This document shows, one piece after another, positions 1 to 11,537 of a stretch of 64,000 nucleotides of DNA. The stretch is from positions 2,542,001-2,606,000 of the forward strand of contig BCIA01000003.1 of the NCBI GenBank assembly GCA_001599815.1, written 5' to 3'. How positions within the stretch are numbered: the first letter of the stretch is position 1; each line of letters begins with the position of its first letter. The notes under the pieces were generated by a model. The model did no database searches. It saw only the letters and a list, made by a program, of their open reading frames with translations, and was not told the origin of the DNA. The DNA comes from Furcasterigmium furcatum. Taxonomy: Eukaryota; Ascomycota; Sordariomycetes; Glomerellales; Plectosphaerellaceae. Position numbers and translations under genes: made by a program.

Positions 1-715
1 CAGTGGTACAGGCTCTGCTGGTGGACGGGGGATTTGAGGTGCTGGTTGAGCGAAGGGAGCGTGTTGAACAGGCGGCGGCAGAGGTAGCACATGTACGCCT
101 GGCAAGCGCTGTTCCAGGCCATCGATGTCGCCTCGTAGTCTGGTTCTCCTGACCATCCCAGGAGGTGTTTGGTGAGAATGCCGTTGGGATCACGGCACCG
201 AACTGCATCGAAGAGCCTTGCTCGGTCAACGGGGGCTTGGGGGCAGGCGCCCCGTTCGATATGGTGAACGAGTCCGGTCGCGGTCGTGTATGTATCGCCG
301 CAGAAGAGGCAACGGATGCTGCTCTGGGGGAGATGAGCCCTGCTGTTCAGGTGCTGGGGATGTCAGCGCCGTCGTTGGGGGTCGTATAATTGGCAGTACA
401 TACCATGTTGATGGCGTTCCGGTTCCTGAAGTATCGATCACAGGGATCACAGTAGTAGTGAACATCCACCTCGTGGTCTCGGAGATCTTCCTCGTCGAAG
501 AAGGCATCCGAACAGTCGTTGCATTGGTAAGTAGGGTCGCCCCAGTGGCCCAGAGCATTCATGTGTTGATTCACGGCTGCCGGGCTGCCGAAAAAACGGT
601 CGCAAACGTAGCATTCGTTCTGCGGTTCCCGGTGGCCGGTGGCGTTGAGATGCTGGTCGCGAGCTCGCCAGCCGGCGGGGAACTCGCGCCAACACGTGCC
701 GCAGGTGAATGTCAT
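1..715 (-). CDS. C2H2 (U1-type) zinc-finger protein, 3' end cut by window edge
   Basis: At least 221 codons, running off the left edge. Exons are 404-715 and 1-353, joined over a 50-nt GT-AG intron (354-403). Finger pairs are visible at C5/C8/H22/H28, C35/C38/H51/H57, C65/C68/H81/H86 and C89/C92/H105/H111. The H-x5-H spacing is the U1-like type. The fourth finger is completed only when the intron is removed, which supports the junction. A further CxxC (residues 119-122) and another finger (CYLC...H) follow near the edge. A TATA-like stretch sits about 60 nt upstream of the start. Family knowledge: such fungal multi-C2H2 proteins bind nucleic acid, usually in the nucleus; no target can be inferred here. 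The start is the first ATG, placed directly before finger 1. Confidence 0.85.
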
Positions 716-2339
716 GTTGACAGGCTTGAAGAGGAGAGATGAGGAACAAACTGTGGGAGTGAGGGGGCTCAGGAATAAATATAAAGGATCCAGCCAGCCC
801 GCTGAGCTGAGACAGAGACCGGGCCGCAGCGTCACCGTCCGTTTGTTCACCTCACCTCCTAACAAAGCTCCCACACCGATGGTACCAACGCATGATGTTT
901 TGGCGCTGATTCGTATGTGGGATGAATGAATGGTAAAGAAGGCTCTTGGAGGTACCTAGGCAGCACACCAGCGAGGATAGTATCGCCTCGATGGTGTTTC
1001 TGTCGTTGCCCGTGTTGCTGGTGTCCCGGTTGCTGTCTGAACGAGTGTAAGTGCGGTTGAGGTGGACGGTGGCATCCGTTTGGGCTGGATGCATCAAGAT
1101 GGATCCAGGGGGCCCCTGAGTCTGGGGAACTACTGTGGATCTCCTGAGCTCGGACCACCGATGGCGTTTGGGGTCACTCGCCACCACACCATGTGATAAG
1201 TCACATGACTCCCAGAAGCCTGTGAGGTCGCTCCCCCTTTTGAGTCCCCGATCCCAACCTCACCAAGCTCTCTCCAACTACCTAGGTACCGTATTGTTCA
1301 GTTCCTGACCCGACTCTCCGGATGATCGCCTATTGGCTAGCCGGTAGAGGTGGCATCTCAACTCTATTGAGACTTCTCTCAGCTTGACGGCGCAACAGAC
1401 AGAGCCGGCGTCGCGCCAGTCAGTCCTTATCAGCGCCCCTATCAACGCCCTTGTCGTGCTGCAACCTGCCACACCAACGGAGGCTTGGCGAGATACCATG
1501 TCATCCAATAACCGGTACTTGAACTCATGGTGATCACCGTTCCTTATCTCGACCTTCTCTGCCAGGAACCCCCTCCCAGATGCCGCTTCTGCGGGGGGCC
1601 CGGATTCTTTCCGCTTTCAGCGCGCGAACCCCGTCAGGCGAACGCCTTCAGGGCCGGGGTCACGCTTCGGATGAGCTTGATAAGACTGGCATCCTTGTGA
1701 GGTCCGGGTAAGCTAACCCTGGAGAGACATGTGCAGATCGATGCCTTCGAGTTGAGATTGGAACCTGGGATCGAGTTGTGAGCAGCCGGCTGGCCGCCGG
1801 GTGGAAGTGGAAGAACTCAAGCTCCAAGCACTCGAGGTGAGAGCGCGTCTTGACCCGTGTAGCAGGTCAGGAGGCCCTCGGCCACTTTCGTTGAGTGTGC
1901 AGCTTCTCAGTCGACTTGCTCTTGGACCAAGCTCCCCCCCCTGCCGGCATCCCACGTTTCTTGCTCGATGCATGCGAGCAGTAGCTCGACCGAGCTGGCG
2001 GGCCAAGACTTTATTAGACGAGGGTATGAGCTGACGTCGTGCCACCGACCTCTCAAGTCTCGTTGATAAGACCTTACGGAAGTGCCGAACGTCGGTCCCT
2101 GCATTCCATGGCATGTGGCTGTGGCTGTCCATGGTGAGGCAGCTTGCCAACTTGCTTATCGGTTGACGATGTCGGTCGGAGCTTGCTGGAGCTCAGACTC
2201 TCCGAGAATAAGAACCGGGCTGGTCCCATCTTGACCTGGCTGCTTGATCCCGTCTTCCCCGTGCTGTGTGGTTGAATCTTTCGCTGCTGTGCCGCCCTTG
2301 ATCGACGTCATCACGCATCTCTTGTAGCTATTCTTCACC
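716..2339. other. intergenic, shared upstream region of the C2H2 and ammonium transporter genes
   Basis: No credible gene. Short frames on both strands lack domain-like composition. It holds a TATA-like AATAAATATAAA at 774-785, read on the minus strand for the C2H2 gene. The rest is the promoter and leader of the ammonium transporter, including the GATA motifs listed separately. Confidence 0.6.
1195..2160. promoter_or_regulatory. cluster of six GATAAG motifs upstream of the ammonium transporter
   Basis: GATAAG occurs at 1195-1200, 1679-1684 and 2065-2070 on the plus strand, and as CTTATC at 1426-1431, 1543-1548 and 2155-2160. About 0.5 would be expected by chance for a 6-mer on both strands of this length. 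GATAAG is the core site of AreA/NIT2 GATA factors that activate nitrogen-scavenging genes when preferred nitrogen is scarce. Regulation by AreA is an inference from position and motif only. Confidence 0.6.
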
Positions 2340-4061
2340 ATGGCGTCTGAAGGTCTTCCTCCTCTCGAGGAGTTTCCCGACTACTGGGATAACCCCGAGG
2401 GGGGCAATCCGTTGGAGGTGGACATCAACGCTCCGTACAACAAGGTGCGTTGGAATGCTTCCCAAAGCTGCGCTGGCCTAGCTAACATGCTTGCTGTAGG
2501 GCGATCTCGCCTGGATCACCGTCGCGACGATTCTCTGCTGGCAGATCACCCCTGCCATCGGATTCCTCTACGCCGGCATGCATCGGAGAAAGTCCGCCCT
2601 GACCATGATCTTCCAGTCGCTCTTCTGCGCCTGCGTGGTTGGCATCCAATACTGGCTGTACGGCTACTCGTTGTACATGTCGCATACCTCGAACCCCATC
2701 CTCGGTGACCTCTCGAAGGGCGCCCTGGTCGGCGTGCTCGCCCAGCCCAGTCTTGCCAACGGCGACATCCCTGATATCCTGTACGCGACGTTCGGCGTGA
2801 CTTTCGTCACGGCCACGGCCATGATCTTGGCGGGCGCCATGCTTGAGCGTGGACGTCTGTTCCCCTCGATGGTGTTCTTGCTTTGCTGGACTACCTTCGT
2901 GTACTACTTGTGAGTCTGCCCTACCTAGACTATGGCCAAGTATTCAGGGGTTGGAGCTGACATCTGGTGCTCAGCCTGGCCTACTGGGAATGGAACCCCT
3001 CCGGATGGCTTGCGAAGCTCGGCGTTCTCGACTTTGCCGGCTCGGGCCCGGTTCATATTGCCAGTGGCTTCGGTGCTCTCGCCTGGTCGTTCATGCTGGG
3101 CAAGCGAAAGGATCATCTGGGTGAGAGCCACAACCCGAAGATCCCTCATTTCCGCCCGCACAACCCGCTGCTCGTCGGCATTGGCACCATCTTCATCTGG
3201 TTCGGCTGGCTGGCTTTCAACGGTAAGTTACTCGTCAATTTCTCCATCCCTCAGCGACATACTGATAACTGACTGTGAAATAGGTGCTAGCACGGCGAAT
3301 CTGAGCATCCGGAGTATCTACACCGTCATCAACACCAACCTCGCCGCGTGTGGTGGAGGCACAGCCTGGACCATCCTCGAGTACATCTTCACCAAGAAGT
3401 TCAGCATCGTCGGCTTCTGCTCGGGCATCATCAGCGGTCTTGTCGGCATCACTGCCGCCGCCGGTTTCGGTAAGCTAACTCCCGCCTCTTCTCACGGCCC
3501 GGTATCGGTTCTAACATGAGAACAGTCCCCGTGTACACCTCGTGCCTCATCGGCTTCGTCACCTCCTGCGGCTGCTTCTTCACCTTCCGCTACAAGCACC
3601 TCATCGGTGTCGACGAGGGCCTCGACATCTTCGCCATCCACGGCGTGGGCGGCGTCATCGGCGACATCCTCACGGGCATCTTCGCCGCCAACTGGGTCCA
3701 CGCCATGGACGGCGTCACGACCACCAACCCCGGCGGCTGGTGGAACCGCCACTGGGCGCAGATGGGCTACCAGCTCGCCGCGGCGGCCACCTGCGCCGCG
3801 TGGAGCTTCTTCATCAGCTGCCTGCTGCTGTTCATCATCAACAAGATCCCCGGCCTGCACATCCGCGAGTCCGATGACGACGAGCTCCAGGGCCTCGACA
3901 GGAAGTACTTCTCAGACGCGGACCACGAGGCTATCAACATCAGCCAGTACGGGCTCATGTCTGCCAGCCAGGGGAATGTCGCGACGCAGCCGGTTAGCGA
4001 TAAGGACAGCGGGACCCCTGCGGTGGCCGGTTCTTCGGACGAGCCCCAGAAAAGGGATTGA
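2340..4061 (+). CDS. AMT/MEP-family ammonium transporter
   Basis: 494 aa from exons 2340-2444, 2500-2909, 2975-3222, 3284-3469 and 3526-4061; all junctions keep frame. It moves ammonium across the plasma membrane for nitrogen uptake. It has the length and layout of fungal MEP/AMT proteins: a short extracellular N-terminus, about eleven hydrophobic helices, and a charged cytosolic tail. The family core motif is seen around DFAGSGPVHIASG (exon 3), with the pore-lining aromatic region FIWFGWLAFNG and the later DIFAIHGVGG segment carrying the second conserved pore His. The tail has acidic and Ser/Thr-rich stretches. The upstream GATAAG cluster suggests nitrogen control and fits a high-affinity MeaA/Mep2-type carrier, but transport affinity cannot be read from sequence. 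Confidence 0.95.
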
Positions 4062-4361
4062 GCGGTTCGCTGCCAGGAGGAGTCGTGAGAGTTCAGTCTG
4101 TATTCTTGCTACATATACTTAGACGAGGTCGTTGTGAATTGCTGTTTTACTCTGAAAGCCTTACCGCCTTGCGCTCATGATTTGCCCAATATGAGTGTGC
4201 AGTCGTCAGGATTCATGCCCTCGGATAATCGTGGTTCAGCTCTGCGAAGAGCAAGTGAGGAAGCCGCCATGAGCTCTCTTCAGATATGGGAACCTAATAA
4301 TACAAAGGAACCGAGTCCAGAAGTCATCTTATTACAACGGTGGCTGACATGCCGTCCAAGC

Positions 4362-6184
4362 TTACTTCTTTACCAGCCTCTGCCTCGTTCCCGGCACCCG
4401 CAGACCGACGACTCGTCCATCGTCCACCTCAAAAGTCAGCTCATCCGCCGGCAGCCCCCCGTACCGGAAGCCAGCAATATGCATCCACTGGTCGCAGGCC
4501 TGCTGAAACAGCGGGAACTGCATGTTCGAATCAAGCTGCAGCAGCCACCTGTCGCCCTCGCCAACAGGGTACGCGCGGGCCTCGGCGACCGTAGGATCAG
4601 CGTTCTGGAACACGGCCCAGGTCCCGATGATCGACACGCCGTTCCTGGTCCAGCTGGCGATGCGCAGGCCCGGCCCGTCATCGACGGTCAGGACGATGGA
4701 TCCCTCGCCGTCGGCGTCCACGTACTCGCCCGCGTACTTTGCCTCGGCCTGGCTGCGCGCCAGGGCCTCGAGCCTGGGGACGAGGTCCTGCACGGCGAGG
4801 TCGAGGAGGAAGCGGTTCGTGGCCTGGGCGTCGTCGCCCGCGACGTTGACTGTGATGCCGACGTTGTACTCTGGGATGAGGGCCATGAAGGACCCGAAGC
4901 CGGGGACGCCGCCTTCCTTGGTGTAGATCTCCGTCCGGCGCGGGCTGTGGGCCAGGTTGTTGGGCAGGTAGATCTCCCAGGGGGCGCCGACCGCGCTGCC
5001 GGGGAGGGAGGTGAGGGCGGCGGGCTTGAGCCAGGCGTTGATGGTGGGCTCATTGAGGAGGGTGTGGCTGAGGATACTTCGGGCGATGCTGGCGACGTCG
5101 TTGGGCGTGGAGTAGAGACCGCCGGTGCTGGGGGAGCAAGATGTCAGCTGAGCCTGGAAATAAGAGAGACCCGGCGGCTCATTGAGTGAACTGATGAAAC
5201 TACTCACGCGTTGTAGATTCCCGTGGGCATGGTGATCCATATGCCACCCAGGCCGACAGGTACGATTGCATCCTCTAAAGCAGTGAGCTCCAACCCGGTG
5301 GCCTTCAGACCGAGAGGCTCTGCGATGTACTTGGCAACAACCTCATTGTAGGACAGCCCCGTGATATTCTCGAGAGCGTATCCGAGCAGGGAGTAGCCGA
5401 GGTTGGAGTATGCCGGTTTATGGCCCGGTTTCCAGGTGGTTCCCGCCGTGAGGAGTGTGGCAAGAAGGTCTACCCAGGTCGTCAGAGCGTGTCTGGTGGA
5501 GTTCATCAGGGGTAAGCAGCTCACCATCGCGGGTGCAGCGGTCGTCGAGTGTCAAATCGCACGTCGGGTACTCTGGGGGAAACTCTGCCGGAGGAAGACC
5601 AAGCATCTCCGCCGCGCCGGGTGGAAGAGTCGGGGCAATATCCATTGCCCCGCCTGGTGAAGAGGTCAGCGAGAAAAGAAGGCAATAGAAGTAACATGGC
5701 TCGACTTACCATCTCGACCGGCGCCGCCGGTATGGCTCATCAACATTCTCAGGGTGATGTCTTGGTAAATCTCCAGCCCAGGGGTAGAGAGCTCGGGAAC
5801 GAAGTTGGTGATGGAGTCATCCAAGTTGATGCCCTCTTGAAGCAGCAGGGCATATGCCGCGACCGCCTTCGAGATGGACGCAATGCGGTATACTGTATCG
5901 CCATCGACCTTCTCCACGCCCCCGGACCCCTTGATCGGTGCTGTATGGTGGAACTCGAAGAAGGTGGACTGGGGAGAGGTGATCTCAACAGAGAAGGACG
6001 TCGTAGACAGGTTGGCAAAGGGCATAGAAGATTTGACGAAGTGCTGGAGAGACTGCTGGAGAGATGATGTGAGGTTTCCAGGCGCACACAGCTTGGGCGG
6101 CGGTAGCACGGGGCCGGTAGGTGGGCAAGTGGCCATGGCCATGGGGAGGGCGGAGGCCCAGAGGAGCGCGGATGGCGATCTCAT
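4362..6184 (-). CDS. secreted beta-lactamase-family (class C-like) serine hydrolase
   Basis: 543 aa from exons 5710-6184, 5525-5653, 5208-5469 and 4362-5127; the phases of all three introns agree. The N-terminus has a signal-peptide-like hydrophobic stretch (residues 1-19). Catalytic motifs of the serine beta-lactamase/penicillin-binding/LACTB superfamily are present: S103-I-S-K106 (SxxK), Y222-S-N224 (YxN) and a K359-EGG stretch in the place of the KTG/HxG box. The C-terminal 150 residues form a lipocalin-like beta-rich extension often found in fungal members. Family members hydrolyse amides or esters or transfer acyl groups; many are not antibiotic-degrading. The true substrate is unknown. 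Secretion is inferred. Confidence 0.88.
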
Positions 6185-7008
6185 GATGATATCGACAAAT
6201 TTAAAACAGGCTGGTTTGCCAATGCGGCTAGGAGGACTGAATAAGAACGCGCCATGGGGGCACCTGTTTTATAATAGGTAGTCTCCGAGGCATCACTGTG
6301 ATGATGATTGCTGCGCATGGTGAACATCGACAGGGGTCGTCGGATTCCGCCTTTCCTAGATCCACCGCTCACATGAAAAAGACTCGTTGATCTTCGCGAT
6401 GGCGGAGTTCTGTAGCTGCGTAATAAAGTCCGGGATGTATTAAGGCCGACCGCTTCTCCTCGTACTGCTCGCGTCGGGCAGAACGCAGGCATGTTGCTGA
6501 TCTGAGAGCCTGCTGCAGAGCTTCTGGCTAAGCAAAAGCCTCCGTGGTTGCATTCCTGTCCTGCAGGGGCGGAAGTGCGGACTTCTCTTGAGTGTTCCGC
6601 AGCAGCCCGAGAAAGCCGTTCTTCCACTTGCCTCTCTCTTTTTCGGTTGACAATGTTCATGAGATCCCAAAAGATCCTCGAAACCAGGCGCCAAGCCGTG
6701 AGATACCCGCTTTTTCGCATTCAGCGTATTGTCCTAATTTGAGCGTCGTGGCACTGTCAGACGAGGACAGGGGTCGGCGCGGTTTGGGACTGAGAGCATC
6801 GAGGGGCGGCATTGAGGTCAACCCGTCTTGCCATGAGCACGCTGCTCAGTCGTATGCATCAAGGCAGAATCGGTGAGTAAGCGATTCAGAATGTTGGCGA
6901 TGCAGCCGAGCCCCGAGGCCGGATACGCGGATGTGCGCACGCATGATGCTGCCTGGGAGCCTGCGACAGCGCCCCCAGCCAGGCCTTAACGTCCAGGAAA
7001 CCGACAGT
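6185..7008. other. intergenic
   Basis: No supported gene or RNA. This is the upstream region of the serine hydrolase (minus strand) and of the next gene (plus strand), which are divergent. Confidence 0.5.
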
Positions 7009-9060
7009 ATGGATTACTGGCGATTCCCCAGACTGCGAAGACTCAAGCATCTGTGTTCTCACGACCCAAATCATCCGCGGCACGTGTGCCTTCACCGCCA
7101 ATGCGGCGCGTGCGGGTGGCTATGCCGCCTCGGAGATCGCGTCGTTACTCGTGAGTCCAGTCCAAAGGCAGATACGCTCTCCTCAGGCTCTCGACTCACC
7201 CGATATTGCGCATCCAGTCTTCGAGGAACACGGCGCGATCCGCATGGAGCCGGTCGAGTTCCCTGATACTGATAGTTACGTTGACCGCGACTGCTTCAGC
7301 TTCTGCCGACGCCTCCGCTGCCTGTGCAGGTCTGAGAAACAAGAACTCTCAGCCACCGTTCACCAGGATTGCTTCAACCTGTACATGCGATGGGCGCACT
7401 TCGCAGAGCCAGAGCGCCGATTGTGGAAGATTTCCATCTCGCGGAGCCCTTGGCGGCCCGGATGCGATTCTACGTTGATGGAGCCTGAACCAGACTTGAA
7501 AAGGGCGGGCTACCTGCTGGCAGGCATCTTGGAGTTAATGCGATTGCCTCACCTGCCGCTGGAGATCGTCATGTTGATCGCCAAACACCTCGGCACATCG
7601 GGTACCATGCTGCGTTTCGCTGGTGTCCAGGAGACGGTCGAGGTCGCAGCACGACTCGACTTTGAGGATGCCGCATTGATTCCTCTTCGCCAGATTGCGT
7701 CGTGGCACCGGGGAGGGCGGCCCGTGATGCGCAATGATGATTCGGATTCCGTGGTCGAAGTGACGATAGATGCGAGGGGAATCAAAAGCGTGGAGAGGCT
7801 TCCAGACTTTCGGCGGGGACCTCGATCGCCATGGAAGACGTATAATCAGATACGATCTGGAGATGCCCAACTCGACTTGCTGGTCGGTATACCGCCATCT
7901 CTTGAAGAGTTTTGCGCCCTCCGGCTAACCACCGGTGACAGTCCGAGGCCGCATGTCTCGTGACCCCCTGGCACCGGCGTGCCCTGTACGACTTGCCAGA
8001 GCGCGGAGAGCTGGGCGCTGGAGTCGTCAAGTTCCCTGACTGGGCGTTCAGGCCAATGCGGGGGAACCGTTTGCCAACAGTCGACCTGGCGTCGTGTACT
8101 GGGATCACATTCTTTTTGGGACTCCATGACACCCTCGCAGTGCATTCGCATTCCTTGGCTGGGCCAAATGCCGATGTGACATTCTCGAGGCTTGAGGACT
8201 ATGTCCAGGCAGAAGCCACATGGCTCTACGTCCCGATTTCCGCGGGGGACCAGATAGAAGCCTTTGGAATCCGTGCTGGCCCATGCCGAGAGCACGAGAT
8301 GGCATGGATGCAGGCGTACTTGGTGAGTCGACCTCGTTGTCAGCCGAGCGTAGAACAGCGCCGCTGACGATGGGGCAAGCTGCGTACCCGCCTGGCAGGC
8401 GATATCGTCGCTGGAAGGTGGGACGCGAGAGAATTCGACAACCATTCGATCTACACGACCCCGTCCTCTTCTCATCTGCTGTGGTACTTCGATAGGTACG
8501 ACTTGATATGCACCCCGTACGGAGTGGCAGACTCACCAGGGAAATGTTACAACTTGGGGCCGCCCACGAGAGAGCCCCCGGTTCCCATCGAAAGCCCGTA
8601 CTACTCGATCACTAATCTGAACGACGTTTCGACGGTCTGGATGTTCCGTGACAAGAACACTCGGTACTTGCGAGGGCTGGTCTTCGAGTACTCCAACGGA
8701 GGTGAGAGAGCCGTCGGGACCTGCCGTACGGGACTTGACCCAGTCGAGAGGTGCGCCGATCCGAGTCGCCTTCGTCTTGCCAGCCTCCAGGTCCCGGTCA
8801 GCCCCGGCATGAGCCCACCTCCAGTGCGCAGGCGGCCGCTCAATGTGGTACAAGTCAAGCAGGGCGACGGGTTGGAGGCTGGATGGACAGCCTGTCCAGA
8901 GCGCGGCTGGATTGAGACTTGGTTTAACCACCATGAGCTGGTGATAACCATAACTCATGACGGGGGCATATCTGAGGAGGTTCTTGGTGCTTGCCGGCCG
9001 TCGCCTCCGTGGGAAGGACTTGGATCTCCCGATTCCTGGTCTGCCAGGATGTTCGAGTAA
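7009..9060 (+). CDS. uncharacterised fungal protein with N-terminal CxxC segment and HLP-type helix (F-box-like family)
   Basis: Best reading is 622 aa from exons 7009-7150, 7218-7882, 7942-8322 and 8380-9060. The first segment has C-G-A-C-G followed by a GDRVV-type motif and a second Cys/Trp-rich part, as in a family of unnamed Sordariomycete proteins. A short helix LPHLPLEIVMLIAKHLG near residue 180 resembles an F-box. The C-terminal half (after TPWHRR) is beta-rich with a TGITFF motif. The junction 7883-7941 is weak: the in-phase donor is GTCGGT, while acceptor GACAG and branch CTAAC are good, so the gene may be damaged there. The start at 7009 is a choice; in-frame ATGs also lie at 6931-6948. 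Function unknown; if the F-box is real, it could be an SCF substrate adaptor. Confidence 0.6.
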
Positions 9061-9402
9061 GTAACTGTGACTGCCGAGTCCATTGTGTTCGTGGTGGAGG
9101 TTGCCCCAGGGGACATTGAGTCCTTGAAATCTGCTAGGAGAAAAGTAACAGGACGGCGGTTAGGCATTGACACGGAGATGGACATTTTGGGAGTGTAGAA
9201 GGAAAACCTCGAACGAGAGGTTGAAGTGCTCCTTCCAATGTTGACATTGCAAGTCTTATCTTATCGCCAATCCATACGACGTCACCAGCTATAGTCTCCC
9301 CTTACCTAAGCCATATTTTCTGCTCCCAAAGCTTCCCCTTCTGTCACCATCACGATCTTGATTTCCCCCTCCCCCTCCAAACACACCCATTCGACCAGCA
9401 CA
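9061..9402. other. intergenic
   Basis: Promoter-length gap between two plus-strand genes, with a pyrimidine-rich leader just before the next ATG. Nothing else is seen. Confidence 0.5.
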
Positions 9403-10081
9403 ATGGGCGCATCATCTTCCAAAGCCGTCCGCGGGGCCGGGCGCAAGTTCCCAGCCCGCGCGCCAGGCGCCGCGCCTCCTCCGACAGCAAGACCAGCCGG
9501 CCCCTCCACCGCTTCACAAGCCAGGACACCACCGCCGCCTCCTCAAGAACACGCCCCAGCTTCCCCTCTGGACAACCTAGGTCCGAACCGCCTGCCACGA
9601 ATATCAATCACTCAGCTAACCTCCCACAGATCCCTCCGACGTATCCCCCGAGCTCTCCGCCCGCCTCCGCCAAATGCCCATCGCCGACCCTCACCCGACC
9701 TTCTCCCCCTCCTCGCGCGCCGCCTACCCCCCTTCCCTGGGCCCCGACCCCTCCCTCGCCCGACCCTCCGCCGCGCCGACGCGGTCCCCCGGCGGCGCGC
9801 CCGTCTACCCCTCCGCCGCGCGCAACACCACCCTCTCCGCCCTCGAGGCGCGCAGGACCCTCGAGGCCCTCGCGAATGAGGAGTTCGAGAACCTCGGCCG
9901 CGCCGGCAGCACGGGCCGCCAGCTGCTGGACCTCAACACCATCGTCCAGATGTATCTGCTCCGCGGCAAGGGGGTGCCGGACCGGCAGATCGAGGACAGG
10001 TTCAACCTGAAGCCCGGGACGGTGGGGAAGCTGGGCAGGAAGGGGGTTACGATCCCTGCGTCGGCGACGGATCAGTCATAA
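9403..10081 (+). CDS. small protein with N-myristoylation signal and C-terminal HTH-like segment
   Basis: 209 aa from exons 9403-9580 and 9630-10081; the 49-nt intron has a weak GTCCGA donor but a good CTAAC branch and CACAG acceptor, and the frame is kept. The N-terminus MGASSSK matches the consensus for N-myristoylation (Gly2, Ser6, Lys7). Residues 10-110 are low-complexity and Pro/Ala-rich. The C-terminal 60 residues (DLNTIVQMYLLRGKG, then DRQIEDRFNLKPGTVGKLG) look like a helix-turn-helix of the sigma/resolvase-like kind. I do not recognise a named gene. Membrane attachment by myristate is an inference from the motif. The start is chosen because it gives the myristoylation signal and follows a typical leader. 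Confidence 0.75.
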
Positions 10082-10476
10082 TGCACGACGTGGATATGCC
10101 GGTGAGGGAGCGGGATGGTAGCGGGATGGTTTGGCTCAATCGACGGGCGCCGCTCGTGAAATGGGTGTATGATATCTGTACATTACGTGGGAGGACATGT
10201 TTAAAGATCCCATATCTGAGCTAACGGCTTCACTATTCCAATTGCCTGCAAAGCAATGAAATCACATCCAATATCAAACATCACATGTCAAGATCAGTAG
10301 TAAGTTATTGTCATATTAATGTCATTAAGTAGATGTACACCTGCATACTCTGCCAGGAAGTACTTTGAGAAGCCCAGATGCTCGCAGCATGATATCGTCA
10401 ACGCAACCATTGCTCCGACGCCAAACAGTCATGAAAAAAAGAGAATACAGCTCATCACAGTCCGCCCTCCGGAATT
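10082..10476. other. intergenic between convergent genes
   Basis: Moderately AT-rich 3' flanks of two converging genes. No gene seen. Confidence 0.5.
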
Positions 10477-11537
10477 TTACCACGCGCAGTGGCCGCCGTC
10501 GATGCGCAGGTCGGCGCCCGTCATGAAGCTGCTGGCCTCGCTGAGCAGGAAGACGGCGGAGCCGCGGTAGTCCTCGGGCACGCTGAGGCGGTTGAGCATG
10601 TTGCCCTTGGGCCAGTCGGTGCGGCGCTCGGGGTAGGTCTCGAAGAGGGTGGCGGTCATGGCGGTGACGATGTAGCCGGGGGAGATGGTGTTGACGCGGA
10701 TGCCGTGCTCGCCCCACTCGGCGGCGAGGTTGCGGGCGAGCTGGATGACGGCGGCCTTGGAGGCGTTGTAGGCGCTGAGAGCATGTTAGCTTGAGGTGAA
10801 CTGGGTGTGGTTCTGCCTGGGTGTACTCACGGGCAGATGAGGCCGCGGTTGGCGACGGTGCCGCTCATGCTGGCGATGAGGACCATGCTGCCCTTGCAGT
10901 TGAGGCGGATCATCTGGCGGGCGACGGCCTGGGCGGTCATGAAGACGCCGGTGACGTTGACGCCCATCATCCTGTCGCAGTCCTCGGCGGTGTACTCGAG
11001 GGCGGGGGTCTCCTGCTGGATGCCCGCGGCGGCGAGGAGGCCATCGATGCGGCCGTGCTCGGTGGCGATCTGCTCGACGAGGGCGTTCAGGGGCTCGACA
11101 TCGCGGACGTCGGCGCGGTGGTAGGTGAGGGAGGTGCCGAGCTCGCCCTTGGCGCGGGCGGCGACCCTGTGGAAGTCGTCGCTGGGCTTCTCCAGCCTGT
11201 CAATGGCATGGACGATGGCACCAGCCTCGAGGAGACCCTCGGCCTGGGTGAGTCCGAGACCGCGAGCGCCGCCGGAGACGATGATGACCTTGCCCTGGAG
11301 GCTGAACTCGGGGAGGCCCCTGACAGCGGGAGTACCAACGGAACCCATTTCGTCTGGTGTTTTGGGAGTGTCTTGCTTGAAGATTGCTGAAGTGTGATGG
11401 AAAGGTCGAAGGGAGGAGAGCTGTGCGGGAGTGATGGAGGCTCTGGGGGTGTAGGAAGAGGAGATTAAAGTAGAAGCTCTACGCTGTGCACTGAGGAGAG
11501 GAAGCTTGTTGAGACGAGTGATGAAGAGACGAGACAT
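10477..11537 (-). CDS. short-chain dehydrogenase/reductase with probable mitochondrial presequence
   Basis: 334 aa from exons 10831-11537 and 10477-10774 (56-nt intron). It is a classical SDR: SGGARGLG cofactor loop at residues 88-95, NVTG-type region, and catalytic Y238-x3-K242 in YNASK. It resembles fungal sorbose/xylulose/arabinitol reductase-like SDRs that use NADP(H) on polyols. Residues 1-55 carry many Arg, Lys and Ser and no acidic residue, as in a mitochondrial targeting sequence; a second in-frame Met at residue 64 would give a cytosolic form of normal SDR length. Substrate not determined. Confidence 0.88.

Noticed and set aside
4362..6184. Antibiotic-resistance beta-lactamase
   Set aside because: Fold motifs are those of the wide serine beta-lactamase-like superfamily; fungal members commonly act on other substrates, and nothing here shows antibiotic hydrolysis.
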